From NCBI GenBank assembly GCA_016790225.1, contig JAEUOZ010000043.1:1-64000 (forward strand): 64,000 nt of DNA, given 5' to 3'. The notes beneath the pieces are model-generated. The model worked only from the letters and a program-made list of their open reading frames with translations. It had not been told where the DNA came from and did not search any database. Positions 8,596-17,450 of the stretch are shown one piece after another. Every line of letters begins with the position of its first letter. The stretch's first letter is position 1. The position numbers and the translations under genes were made by a program. Source of the stretch: Rubrivivax sp. (lineage in GTDB: Bacteria > Pseudomonadota > Gammaproteobacteria > Burkholderiales > Burkholderiaceae).

Positions 8596-9810
8596 CTACT
8601 TGACCCAGGTGTTCAGCTGGATGATGGGCAGCAGCACCGACAGCACGATGAGCATCACCACCACGCCCATGGCGACGATGAGCAGTGGCTCCAGCACGGT
8701 CGCCAGGGCCAGCGAACGCCGCTGCACCTCGCCGGAGAGCTGCCGTGCCGCACGCCCCAGCATCACCGGCAGCTGGCCGGTCTGCTCGCCCAGCCGGGCA
8801 AACATGGCCAGCAGCCCGGGGAAGCGCTTCTTGGCCGCCAGGGCACTGGCTAACGGTGCACCTTCGCGAACCTGGACCAGCGCATCCAGCGCATCGGCAC
8901 GCATGGCCCGGTTGCCCAGGGTCTCGGCCGCGGCCTGCAGCGCCTTCAGGATCGGCACGCCGGCTGCCGCCAGCATGGCCAGCGTGCCCGAAAAACGCGC
9001 CGCGTTGTAACCGCGGGCCAGGCGGCCCAGCAGCGGCAGCCGCAGGAAGGCGGCGTCGAAGCGCTCGCGAAAACCTTCGTTGCGCAGCGACAGCGACAGC
9101 GCCACAACGCCGGCTGCGCCCAGCAGCAGCGCCAGCCAGCCCCAATCGCGCACGAAGGCGCTGACTTTCAGCATCAGCACCGTCAACAGCGGCAAGGCCC
9201 GCCTGGAGCTGCTGAAGACGCCGGCCACCTGCGGCACGACGTAGGTGACCAGGAAGATCACGATGACCAGCGCAATCAAGGAGACGATGGCCGGGTAGAG
9301 CGCCGCGCCCACCAGCTTGGCGCGCAGGGCCTGTCGTTCTTCCAGGTCGTCGGCCAGGCTTTCCAGCACCTTGCCCAGCGCGCCACTTTGCTCGCCCGCG
9401 GCGACCACCGCGCAATAGACCTCGTCGAATTCGCGCGGCGCCGTGCCCAGCGCGCGCGCAAAGCTGCTGCCGGCGTTGACCTCGCTCTTCAGGTGCGCGA
9501 TCAGCTGGCGCTGGCGCGGCTCGTCGGCCTCTTCGCTCAGCGCCGAGAGCGCGCGTTCCAGCGGCAGACCCGAGCCCACCAGGCCCGCGAGCTGGCGCGT
9601 CCACACCGCCAGGCCGGCGCTGTTGAAGGCGCGCTGCGTGAAGCGGGCCGCCGTGCTGCCGGCCACCGGCTGGACCACCGTATTCACTTCCAGCGGCACC
9701 AGCCCCTGGGCGCGCAGGGCTGTGCGGGCAGCCTTGGTGTTGTCCGACTCGATCAGGCCCTGCACGGCCTGGCCGGCCGCATCGAGCGCTTCGTACTGGT
9801 AGGCCGGCAT
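8596..9810 (-). CDS. gspF: Type II secretion inner-membrane platform protein GspF
   Basis: Polytopic platform protein of the type II secretion system, 404 aa (usual about 405). It has the duplicated T2SSF domain: first copy around residues 65-190 (FTRQLAGLVGSGLPLERALSAL), second around 270-395 (FSGTLAMLAAAGVPILKALQ). Membrane segments follow each copy, and the end ALLPIIQLNTWVK type is conserved. The N-terminus MPAYQYEALDAAGQAVQG is classic GspF/PilC. It is the last gene of the minus-strand operon, 16 bp after gspE. It binds GspE and GspL to couple ATP hydrolysis to pseudopilus growth. Confidence 0.96.
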   Translation of the reverse strand: MPAYQYEALDAAGQAVQGLIESDNTKAARTALRAQGLVPLEVNTVVQPVAGSTAARFTQRAFNSAGLAVWTRQLAGLVGSGLPLERALSALSEEADEPRQRQLIAHLKSEVNAGSSFARALGTAPREFDEVYCAVVAAGEQSGALGKVLESLADDLEERQALRAKLVGAALYPAIVSLIALVIVIFLVTYVVPQVAGVFSSSRRALPLLTVLMLKVSAFVRDWGWLALLLGAAGVVALSLSLRNEGFRERFDAAFLRLPLLGRLARGYNAARFSGTLAMLAAAGVPILKALQAAAETLGNRAMRADALDALVQVREGAPLASALAAKKRFPGLLAMFARLGEQTGQLPVMLGRAARQLSGEVQRRSLALATVLEPLLIVAMGVVVMLIVLSVLLPIIQLNTWVK

Positions 9811-9826
9811 GCGCGCTCAGGCGCCT

Positions 9827-11248
9827 TCACTCGCGCGTGACACGCATCACCTCTTCGAGCGAGGTGATGCCTTGGGCCACGAGCCGCTCGCCATCTTCGC
9901 GCATGGCCCGCAGCCCGGCCGCCTGGGCGGCCTGCAGCAGCTGGGCCTCGGCCGCGCGCTCATGGATCAGCGCCCGCACCGCGTCATCGGCCGTCATCAG
10001 CTCGTAGACGCCGGTGCGCCCCTTGTAGCCGCTGTGGCCGCACTCGGGGCAGCCCACGGCATGCCAGTGGCCGCGCTCGTCCTGGCGCTTGCAATGCGGG
10101 CAGAGCTTGCGCACCAGGCGCTGCGCCAGCACGCCCAGCAGCGAACTGCTCAACAGGAAGGGCTCCACGCCCATGTCGGTCAGGCGCGTCACGGCGCTGG
10201 GCGCATCGTTGGTGTGCAGCGTGGCCAGCACCAGGTGGCCGGTGAGCGAGGCCTGGATGGCGATCTGCGCGGTTTCGTAATCGCGGATCTCACCGATCAT
10301 GATGATGTCCGGATCCTGGCGCAGGATGGCGCGCAGCGCCTTGGCGAAGCTGAGATCGATCTTCGGATTGACCTGCGTCTGCCCGATGCCCGGCAGCTCG
10401 TACTCCACCGGGTCTTCGACCGTCAGCACGTTGGCGGTGGCGGTGTCCATGCGGGCCAGCGCCGAATACAGCGTGGTCGTCTTGCCGGAACCCGTGGGGC
10501 CGGTGACCAGGACGATGCCGTGCGGCTGGCGGATCAGGATCTGGAATCCCGCCAGCACCTCGCCGCTCATGCCCAGGCTCTGAAGGCTGAACTTGGCGTC
10601 GGTCTTGTCCAGCAGGCGCAGCACGGCGCGCTCGCCGTGGGCGCTGGGCAGGGTGGACACGCGCACGTCGATCGCCTTGCCGCCGATGCGCAGCGAGATG
10701 CGGCCGTCCTGCGGCAGGCGCTTTTCGGCGATGTCCAGCTCGGCCATGATCTTCAGGCGGCTGATCAGTGCCGCATGCAGCGCCTTGTTGGGCTGCACCA
10801 CCTCGCGCAGCGTGCCGTCCACGCGAAAGCGCACGGCGCTGGATCGTTCGTAGGGCTCGATGTGGATGTCGCTCGCGCCATCGTTGGCCGCCTGCGTGAG
10901 CAGCGCGTTCAGCATGCGGATGATGGGCGCGTCGTCAGCGGCTTCGAGCAGATCTTCCACCGCCGGCAGATCCTGCATCAGGCGTGAGAGGTCCACCGCG
11001 TTCTCGACCTCGCCGACCACCGCAGCGGCGCTGGATTCGCCGCCGGCATAGGCCTCGGCGATGCGCTGCACCAGCGTGCGCGAGGGTTCGCGCTCCAGCG
11101 TCTGTACGGCATAGCCGCGCAGCACTTCGGTCAGCGCGCTGGGCGGCGTGGTCTCGCAGGCCCACAGCAGCAGCTGCTGGCCGTCGTCTTCCAGCAGCAG
11201 CGTATTCGCCTTGGCAAAGGCGTAGGGCAGGGGGTGTCGGGCGCCCAT
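9827..11248 (-). CDS. gspE: Type II secretion ATPase GspE
   Basis: Cytoplasmic secretion ATPase, 473 aa. Walker A is TGPTGSGKTTTLYSAL, then the Asp box (EDPVEYELPGIGQTQVNP), Walker B (RQDPDIIMIGEIRD) and the His box (ATLHTNDA). A zinc-binding tetra-cysteine motif follows: CPHCK and, 14 residues later, CPECG. The N1E domain is short compared with many GspE proteins. It lies between gspD (27 bp upstream) and gspF, the normal order D-E-F. Confidence 0.96.
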   Translation of the reverse strand: MGARHPLPYAFAKANTLLLEDDGQQLLLWACETTPPSALTEVLRGYAVQTLEREPSRTLVQRIAEAYAGGESSAAAVVGEVENAVDLSRLMQDLPAVEDLLEAADDAPIIRMLNALLTQAANDGASDIHIEPYERSSAVRFRVDGTLREVVQPNKALHAALISRLKIMAELDIAEKRLPQDGRISLRIGGKAIDVRVSTLPSAHGERAVLRLLDKTDAKFSLQSLGMSGEVLAGFQILIRQPHGIVLVTGPTGSGKTTTLYSALARMDTATANVLTVEDPVEYELPGIGQTQVNPKIDLSFAKALRAILRQDPDIIMIGEIRDYETAQIAIQASLTGHLVLATLHTNDAPSAVTRLTDMGVEPFLLSSSLLGVLAQRLVRKLCPHCKRQDERGHWHAVGCPECGHSGYKGRTGVYELMTADDAVRALIHERAAEAQLLQAAQAAGLRAMREDGERLVAQGITSLEEVMRVTRE

Positions 11249-11275
11249 GGCAGCTCTTGGCGTGTGCGCGGCGGC

Positions 11276-13495
11276 TCAGGGCGTCGGGCCGGCCGGCCGG
11301 CCGGGGGCCGGTGTGGGCTCTGGCCGCAGCGGCGGCAGCACCGGCGCTTCCTGGATCGGCAGCACCGTGCTGGGCGAAGGCTGGTTGTCCTTCTGCTGGG
11401 CGCGGATCAGGTCGTAGCGGTCCAGCGAGAGCCGGTCGGCCGTGACGCCGTCGCGCAGCACGACCGGCCGCAGGAAGACCATCAGGTTGGTGCGGTTCTT
11501 GGTGCGGCTCTCGCTGCGGAACAGGGCGCCCACGTAGGGGATGTCGCCCAGCAGCGGCACCTTGGACTTGCTCTCGACGAAGCGGTCTTCGATCAGGCCG
11601 CCCAGCACGATGATGCCGCCGTCATCGACCACGACGTTGGATTCGATCTGGCGCTTGTTGGTCGACGGGCCGGCATTGGTGGTGCCGGGCGCGACCTTGT
11701 CGCTGACGCTGGACGATTCGATGAAGATGGTCATGCGCACCGTGCCGCCTTCGCCGATCTGCGGCTTGATGCGCAGCGTGATGCCCACGTCCTTGCGCTC
11801 GATCGTCTGGAAGGGGTTGGTGGTCGCCGTGCCGGTGCTGGTGAACTGGCCGGTGATGAAGGGCACGTTGGAGCCGACGACGATCTTGGCTTCCTCGTTG
11901 TCCAGCGTCACCTGGTTGGGTGTGCTGATGATGTTGGTGGCCGTCTGGCTCTGCAGCAGCCGCGCGATCGAGGCCAGCGCATAGGTGCCCGCGAAGTTGC
12001 GGATCAGGCCGATGTTCAGGCCCTCGCCGATCTGCACCGCGTTGCCGGCGGCCCCGGCGGCGGTGATGGTGAGCAGGTTGTTGTTGGCCGAGCCGCCGGC
12101 ATTGAAGTTGGTGCCCGCCACGAGGCCGGTCTTGTCACCCGACTTGCCGACCAGCCCCTGCCACTGGAAGCCAAAATCAGCGGCGTTGTCGCCCGAGACC
12201 TCGACGATCATGGCCTCGATGTAGACCTGTGCGCGGCGCGTATCGAGCTGATCGATCATCGCGCGCACCTGGCGGTACAGCGGCTCGGGCGCCGTGATGA
12301 TCAGCGAATTGGTGGACGGGTCCGCCTGCACGAAGCCGCCGGTGGAGGGCTCGGCAGAGGCCGCGATGGGCGTCGTGGCGGCGGTGGACGCGCCGCCGCC
12401 GGGGACACCGGGTGTCGCCACCTGGGCCGGGTTGTTGCGTGGAGCGGTATTGCCGCCGGCGCTGGCCCCTGCCTGGCTGCCGAAGGCGGCGCGCAGCACG
12501 GTGGCCAGCTTGCCGGCATCGGCGTTGCGCAGGTGCACGACCCAGATGTTGCCGCCCGGCCCGCCACCCTGCGTGGGGCGGTCCAGGCGCGCGATGGCCG
12601 CGCGCAGCCCCTGCAGCCGGGCCTGGTTGGGTGCGCGGATGATCAGCGAATTGCTGCGGCTGTCGGCGATGACCGAAGTGCCGCCGGCGCTGGGTGGTGC
12701 ACCCGGTGTGAGCACGGCAGCGCCGTCGGCCAGGCGTTGCACCAGCACGGCCACGTCGGCCGCCACCGCGTGCTCCAGCGGCACGATCTCGAAGTCGGTC
12801 GACGAAGGCTGATCCAGTGCCGAGATGATGGTCGCCAGGCGCTGCAGGTTTTCGGCGTAATCGGTGATCACCAGTGCGCTGGTGCCGGGATTGACGTTGA
12901 TCGTGTTGTTGGCCGTGATCAGCGGGCGCAGGATGGGCACGAGGTTGTTCGGGTTCTCGTGCTTCAGGGTGAAGATCTGCGTCACCACCTGGCCGGTGCG
13001 CGGCGTCGCGGCATCGGCAATCACGGTGGTGGTCTGCAGGCGGGCGTCGGCCTCGGGCACGATCTTCAGCAGCCCGCCGGATTCGATCATCGCGAAGCCC
13101 ATGCCGCGCAGGGCCGACAGGAAGGTCAGGTAGGCCTCGCGCACCGTCACCGGCTCGGCGGCGGTGACGCTGATCGTGCCCTTGACGCGCGGATCCACCA
13201 GGATCGGCCGGTTGAGCATGGCCGAGAACACGCGCGCCAGTGCCTCGATGTCGCTGTTGACAAAGTTCAGCGTCACCTGGCCCCGGGCGGCGATGCCCTG
13301 GCTGCCTGCAGCCGCGCTGCCCGCGCGCCGGGCGGGCGCCGGCGCGGGTGCGGGCGCGGCGGACGGCGCGGTGGCCCCCGCAGCGGCGGGCCCCGCCGCT
13401 TGCGACCAGGCTGGCGCGGCCGGCCAGGCGAGCCCGGCTGCCAGGGCGCAGGCGATGGCGCGTTGGAGACGGCTGGCGTTGGCGTCCATGCTCAT
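11276..13495 (-). CDS. gspD: Type II secretion outer-membrane secretin GspD
   Basis: Outer-membrane channel of the secreton, 739 aa. A signal peptide lies in the first 35 residues (ending AAPAWSQA), followed by N0-N3 domains and a C-terminal secretin domain with DVGITLRIKPQIGEGGTVRM and the plug region IVVGSNVPFITGQ. Two low-complexity linkers rich in Ala, Gly and Pro occur: one after the signal peptide (AGATAPSAAPAPAPAPARRA) and one in the N2-N3 part (about residues 345-390). ATG 13495 is chosen because its first bases overlap the gspN stop in an ATGA junction; ATG 13489 is a two-codon alternative. No pilotin gene (gspS) is nearby. Confidence 0.95.
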   Translation of the reverse strand: MSMDANASRLQRAIACALAAGLAWPAAPAWSQAAGPAAAGATAPSAAPAPAPAPARRAGSAAAGSQGIAARGQVTLNFVNSDIEALARVFSAMLNRPILVDPRVKGTISVTAAEPVTVREAYLTFLSALRGMGFAMIESGGLLKIVPEADARLQTTTVIADAATPRTGQVVTQIFTLKHENPNNLVPILRPLITANNTINVNPGTSALVITDYAENLQRLATIISALDQPSSTDFEIVPLEHAVAADVAVLVQRLADGAAVLTPGAPPSAGGTSVIADSRSNSLIIRAPNQARLQGLRAAIARLDRPTQGGGPGGNIWVVHLRNADAGKLATVLRAAFGSQAGASAGGNTAPRNNPAQVATPGVPGGGASTAATTPIAASAEPSTGGFVQADPSTNSLIITAPEPLYRQVRAMIDQLDTRRAQVYIEAMIVEVSGDNAADFGFQWQGLVGKSGDKTGLVAGTNFNAGGSANNNLLTITAAGAAGNAVQIGEGLNIGLIRNFAGTYALASIARLLQSQTATNIISTPNQVTLDNEEAKIVVGSNVPFITGQFTSTGTATTNPFQTIERKDVGITLRIKPQIGEGGTVRMTIFIESSSVSDKVAPGTTNAGPSTNKRQIESNVVVDDGGIIVLGGLIEDRFVESKSKVPLLGDIPYVGALFRSESRTKNRTNLMVFLRPVVLRDGVTADRLSLDRYDLIRAQQKDNQPSPSTVLPIQEAPVLPPLRPEPTPAPGRPAGPTP

Positions 13496-14391
13496 CCGAT
13501 CGTGATGACGGAGCGTGCGCCCTGGCGCCGCCCGATGATGTTCAGGAGATTGTTCAGCGCGGGCTCGGCGCCCTGTGCCGCAGAGGCTTCGCCGCGGAAG
13601 CGCAGCTTGGGTCCCACCCACTGCCCCTGGCCGCTGACCTGCAAGGAGCCACCCAGCGTGCTGAGCTGCAGCGTCGCATTTTCGCTGCTGCCGGGCTGAC
13701 CGCTGATGAGCACGCGATAACTGCCCAGTTCATCCAACGTGGAGACCCGCGAAGAGATGCCGGCCATATCCATCGTCACCTGGCCCTCCAGGCGCCAGCG
13801 GCCCTGCAGCAGTTCGATGCGCGCGCCATTGCTGGCCAGCCGGAGATGCCCGCCCAGCTGCAGCGTGTTCCAGGGTGTTCCCAGCCCGGAGAGCACAGCC
13901 GCCGGCCACTGACCGAAGCCGCCCGGCGCTGCCGGCAGCACCAGGGTGTGGCGGCCCAGGCCGGGTTCGATGCGGAAGGTGGTGGTGCCCTGCAGGCAGC
14001 ATTCGTGACGCGCGCTCACGGCAAGCGCCGTGCCCTGCGGGCGCAGCTGCCACTCCAGCCGGCCGGGCAGACGTGTGGCGTCGCGGCTGCCGATGCCGCC
14101 GGTGAGCACCAGCACGGCGCTGCCGCTCCAGACCGAGCCGCGCGCCTCGGCCAGCAGCACACGTTCGCCCGTGGCCTGCGCCACGGCGGCGGCAAGCCAG
14201 GTGGCCGGCGCCTGGATCACGAGTGCGACCAGCGTGCCGATCGCAGCACCCCAGATGCCGTAGCGCGTGGCCGAGCGGCGGCGCTTTTCCCAGATCTCGC
14301 CGGCCTGCAAGGTGTCGGCAAAGACGCTGGTTGCGGCCGCCGGGCGGCGGCGCGCAAACCATCGACGCCGCATGACATTCAGTGCGCTCAT
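13492..14391 (-). CDS. gspN: Type II secretion protein GspN
   Basis: Accessory inner-membrane/periplasmic secretion protein, 299 aa. One membrane anchor near residues 48-70 (GIWGAAIGTLVALVIQAPAT), then a periplasmic domain with the T2SSN pattern (GSVWSGSAVLVLTG and PWNTLQLGGHLRLAS). ATG 14391 overlaps, as ATGA, the stop of a 21-codon mini-ORF that bridges the gap from gspM. It ends by an ATGA overlap with gspD. GspN is found mostly in beta- and gammaproteobacterial clusters and is not always essential. Confidence 0.85.
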   Translation of the reverse strand: MSALNVMRRRWFARRRPAAATSVFADTLQAGEIWEKRRRSATRYGIWGAAIGTLVALVIQAPATWLAAAVAQATGERVLLAEARGSVWSGSAVLVLTGGIGSRDATRLPGRLEWQLRPQGTALAVSARHECCLQGTTTFRIEPGLGRHTLVLPAAPGGFGQWPAAVLSGLGTPWNTLQLGGHLRLASNGARIELLQGRWRLEGQVTMDMAGISSRVSTLDELGSYRVLISGQPGSSENATLQLSTLGGSLQVSGQGQWVGPKLRFRGEASAAQGAEPALNNLLNIIGRRQGARSVITIG

Positions 14392-14453
14392 GGGACGCCC
14401 CTCCGTGCGGCGCGCTGCGGGATGCGCGCTGGGGTCCTGCCTGGCGCGCTCAT
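14388..14453 (-). other. 21-codon mini-ORF bridging gspM and gspN
   Basis: A small open frame starts with ATG at 14453, overlapping the gspM stop as ATGA. It ends with TGA at 14390-14388, overlapping the gspN start as another ATGA. The peptide begins MSAPGRTPARIPQ and ends RRGVP; it is Arg/Pro-rich and matches no family I know. Its likely role, if any, is to carry ribosomes across the gap and keep gspN translation coupled. Confidence 0.35.
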
Positions 14454-14983
14454 GACCCCCCTCCCAGCGCAACGGAGATCGTCCCGGTGAAGCCGTTGGG
14501 TCCGCGGGAGAGCTGTGCATCGACGGCGCGGGCGCGGGCGCCGCTGCGCACTTCGCCCAGCCAGGCCCGCAGGCTGTCGGCATCCAGGCCGTCGACGGTC
14601 AGTGCGGCGCGGTCACCTTGGATGGACAGTTTGGCTCTGGGGCCGAGCCGGTCGCTGGCGGCGCGCAGCGCGGCCACGGACTCGCTGGCGCTGACCTGCG
14701 GCGCGGCGCGCAGCTCGCGGGTCTCGGCGGCCAGGCGCTGCATGGCCTGCGTCTGCTTGTCCAGCGCTTCCAGCCGGCCGGGCGCCTGGCGCAGGAGTGC
14801 CAGTTGCGGCTGGATCGCCAGCAACCACAGCGCGGCCAGACCCAGCACCAGCGCGCCCAGAGCCAGAAGCCGGCGCTCGCGTTCCTGCAGGCCGCTCCAG
14901 CGCTCGCGCAGGGGCTGCAGGCGCTCGGCCAGCCCGTTGCTGCGCGCCGGGTTGCGGCCGCGTCGCGGCAGGCTGGTGCTCAT
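14450..14983 (-). CDS. gspM: Type II secretion protein GspM
   Basis: Bitopic inner-membrane protein, 177 aa. A basic cytoplasmic N-terminus is followed by one membrane helix near residues 40-58 (LLALGALVLGLAALWLLAI), a coiled-coil-like stretch (LRQAPGRLEALDKQTQAMQR) and a small periplasmic ferredoxin-like domain. GspM dimerises with GspL. Its ATG at 14983 overlaps the gspL stop as ATGA, and its own stop starts the next ATGA junction. Confidence 0.9.
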   Translation of the reverse strand: MSTSLPRRGRNPARSNGLAERLQPLRERWSGLQERERRLLALGALVLGLAALWLLAIQPQLALLRQAPGRLEALDKQTQAMQRLAAETRELRAAPQVSASESVAALRAASDRLGPRAKLSIQGDRAALTVDGLDADSLRAWLGEVRSGARARAVDAQLSRGPNGFTGTISVALGGGS

Positions 14984-16239
14984 GGCGCGCCGGCCCGCGT
15001 GATCAGCACGCGCCCGGCCTGTGCATTGACCTGCCAGCCGGCCGGCCGCAGGCGATCGGTGAACTGGCGGATGTCCTGGGGGCTCCAGCCGCTGGCCGCC
15101 AGGGACAGCTGCCCCGTCTGGAAGCGCAGGTTCTGCATCGGTCCTTGCTGATCCGGCCAGGCTGCTGCGGCGGCGGCCAGCAGCGTCTCCAGGTCGCCCG
15201 GGCCGGGTCGGCCGGCGGCCACGCGCAGCAAGTCGGTCTCTCGCTCCATCTGCAGGGCGGCGTCGCGCACCACGCGCACCTGGGGATGGGTCTGTGCAAA
15301 CAGCGCTGTCTGCGCCGCGCGCTTGTCTTCGATGGCCTGGCGGTGGGTCCAGGCCCAGACATTGAGCGCGACCACCTGCAGCGCCAGCAGCGCGAGGATG
15401 CCCGCTCGCACCGGCTTCCAGGTGGGGCGCATGAAGCGGCGCCAGGCATCGCGCACGGCCAGCGTGCCGCGTCGGCGCGGGGCCAGATCGAACTGGCGCA
15501 GGTTCCAGGTGGAACGGGCCGCCACCAGCAACTGCTCGGCCTGAGTCTGCAGCTGAACCGGCGCGCCCAGCCAGCGCTCGGCCGCGGCTGCGACGGAGGG
15601 CGGCGCGGACCAGCGTGTCGATTGCGCTGCCGCCGCAGGCAACAGGGCACGGGCCAGCGAGCCGGCCAGCGGCAGGCAGGCAATTCCGTGCTCATCGGCC
15701 AGCGCGATCGCCGGTTCGGCCGAGGCGCCCGGCTGCGCAGCATCGAAGAAGTGCCCGTGCGTCACGTCGCCGGGCCACAGCGAGGGCACCACGCGGTCGA
15801 TCAGCAGCCCCTGGCGCTCGAAGGCCAGCAGGCACTGGCCGAGCCAAGGCCGGTCGATGACCGCGACCCAGGCACGCTGGCCGGCTTCGGCGCCCGGCTC
15901 CAGCGCGACGTGGAGCTGTTCCGGGTCGCTCAGCAACTGCTCTTCCAGCATGCCCAGCAGCGCCGCGCGCATCTTGGCGGCCGGTGCCCTGGGCAGCGTC
16001 ACGCTGTGCCAGCTGACGTCGGGCTCGGACAGCACGGCAACCACAGCCTGCGTGGCCGGCAACAGGGCCGGCGCCGCGTGGCCCTGGGCCTGCACCGAGG
16101 TGCCGTTTTCCGTGCGGATCCAGTACCACTCCTGCGGCGGCGCGCTGGCGGCCTCGGCTGCGGCGGCTCCTTCGCTCGCGGCCTGGGCCTGGGGGCCGAG
16201 CCGCTTGCGAGGGGGAATCTGGACGATGAGGACGGACAT
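14980..16239 (-). CDS. gspL: Type II secretion protein GspL
   Basis: Bitopic platform protein, 419 aa, that links the ATPase GspE to the periplasm. An actin-like cytoplasmic domain covers about residues 1-265 (MSVLIVQIPPRKR start; SWHSVTLPRAPAAKMRAALL), then one membrane helix near 270-290 (AGILALLALQVVALNVWAW) and a periplasmic ferredoxin-like domain to the end. ATG 16239 is chosen; a TTG at 16290 would add a 17-residue leader without family similarity. The 129-bp gap from gspK is the only sizeable break in the operon. Confidence 0.9.
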   Translation of the reverse strand: MSVLIVQIPPRKRLGPQAQAASEGAAAAEAASAPPQEWYWIRTENGTSVQAQGHAAPALLPATQAVVAVLSEPDVSWHSVTLPRAPAAKMRAALLGMLEEQLLSDPEQLHVALEPGAEAGQRAWVAVIDRPWLGQCLLAFERQGLLIDRVVPSLWPGDVTHGHFFDAAQPGASAEPAIALADEHGIACLPLAGSLARALLPAAAAQSTRWSAPPSVAAAAERWLGAPVQLQTQAEQLLVAARSTWNLRQFDLAPRRRGTLAVRDAWRRFMRPTWKPVRAGILALLALQVVALNVWAWTHRQAIEDKRAAQTALFAQTHPQVRVVRDAALQMERETDLLRVAAGRPGPGDLETLLAAAAAAWPDQQGPMQNLRFQTGQLSLAASGWSPQDIRQFTDRLRPAGWQVNAQAGRVLITRAGAP

Positions 16240-16334
16240 CAGGCTTCTTGCGCAGCGCGGCACATGATGAGCCGCGACGAAGCCACTCAAATCAAGGACT
16301 TGCGGCGCAGTTCACGGCTTCATCCTAGCACCGG

Positions 16335-16352
16335 CCCAGGGTCATCCCTGGG
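16335..16352 (-). other. Hairpin in the gspK-gspL gap
   Basis: Perfect 7-bp inverted repeat CCCAGGG-TCAT-CCCTGGG inside the only long gap of the gsp operon. On the minus strand no U-run follows it, so it is not a normal terminator. It could be a processing or stability element that separates the pseudopilin part (gspG-K) from the rest. Confidence 0.45.
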
Positions 16353-16368
16353 GGCGGAACGCTCTGTT

Positions 16369-17448
16369 TCAGCTCGGCTCGAGCTGCAGGCTGCGCCGCT
16401 CGCGGTGCAGCGTGAGCACTTCGGTGCCGTTGCCGCTGCCACGCCGCATCACCAGCGATCGCTCCTCCAGCACGCGCTCGTCCAGGCGCAGCCGTCCGCT
16501 GACCTCGAAGTGCGCGGTCGAGACGCCCACGCGCTGCGGCTCCAGCTTCGTGCCGTCCGGCACCAGGGGCTGCAGATTGCCCAGCGCCTCGAAGGGGTTG
16601 CGCTGGCGACGCTGCACGATGCGTTCGGCGACGCCGAGATCGACGTTGAGCACGGCCGAGAGCACCTCGCGCGGCGCGGTATTGACATTGATCGGCGTCG
16701 GCGTGGGCAGGATGTCGGTGCTGGCACGCAGGGCCTTCAGCGTTCCGGGCTCGATGCCCAGCCAGGCCAGGTGCTCGAAACGGCGCACCGGCAGCGGCCG
16801 CACCGTGTCCCGCCCCGCATCACGGGCCGTGCCGCCGCCCTCGTCTGTCTTGATCGACCAGGAGCTGACCAGGGCCTGGGCGATGCGCGTGGCCGTATCA
16901 CCCGGCACACCGGCGGCTGTGCACAGCCGCGTCAGCGTCGCCACCTCCGCGGCCTGCAGCTTGCCTTCGGCGTTGATCAGGTTGCGCAGGTTGTAGCGCG
17001 CCTGCGCGTCCTCGATGCTGCCCGACAGAAAGGCCTCCGGGCCATCGTCCTGGGTCGCCACGCCCTTCTCCGCCGCGAGAAAGGTGGACAGGCGGGCTTC
17101 GGCCAAGGGTGTGGCCCAGGGCTCACCGCCATGGTCGACGCTGCCGGTGCGCGCATCCTCACGCAGGATCAGCCGCGACCAGTCCAGCGCGCCCAGCAGG
17201 ATCCAGCCGGCCTGGCTGCGCGCGCGCTCCGCGGCCTCGACCTGGATGGCGCGGTGCTGCTGCCAGACCATGGCGCCGGCCAGGGTGACGATCAGCGTCA
17301 CGGCCACCATGGCCAGCAGCAGGGCGGCACCGCGTTGCGCCCGCGCCGTCGTCCGACGCCGGGTGTGCCCCGGTCCGGCGTGAGGCCGTGAGCTGGCACG
17401 CCGGTCGTCACTGCGCACGCGCGCCGCAGAGCCTGTTGTCCGCAGCAT
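16369..17448 (-). CDS. gspK: Type II secretion minor pseudopilin GspK
   Basis: Large minor pseudopilin, 359 aa, at the pseudopilus tip. A long basic N-terminal leader (about 38 residues with RRRTTARAQRG) precedes the hydrophobic helix AALLLAMVAVTLIVTLAGAM. As in other GspK proteins, the prepilin motif is atypical and lacks Glu5. The globular part has the GspK pattern ARYNLRNLIN, and the helix-hairpin-helix-like stretch PTPINVNTAPREVLSAVL. The start lies 2 bp after the gspJ stop. Confidence 0.92.
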   Translation of the reverse strand: MLRTTGSAARVRSDDRRASSRPHAGPGHTRRRTTARAQRGAALLLAMVAVTLIVTLAGAMVWQQHRAIQVEAAERARSQAGWILLGALDWSRLILREDARTGSVDHGGEPWATPLAEARLSTFLAAEKGVATQDDGPEAFLSGSIEDAQARYNLRNLINAEGKLQAAEVATLTRLCTAAGVPGDTATRIAQALVSSWSIKTDEGGGTARDAGRDTVRPLPVRRFEHLAWLGIEPGTLKALRASTDILPTPTPINVNTAPREVLSAVLNVDLGVAERIVQRRQRNPFEALGNLQPLVPDGTKLEPQRVGVSTAHFEVSGRLRLDERVLEERSLVMRRGSGNGTEVLTLHRERRSLQLEPS

Positions 17449-17450
17449 GG

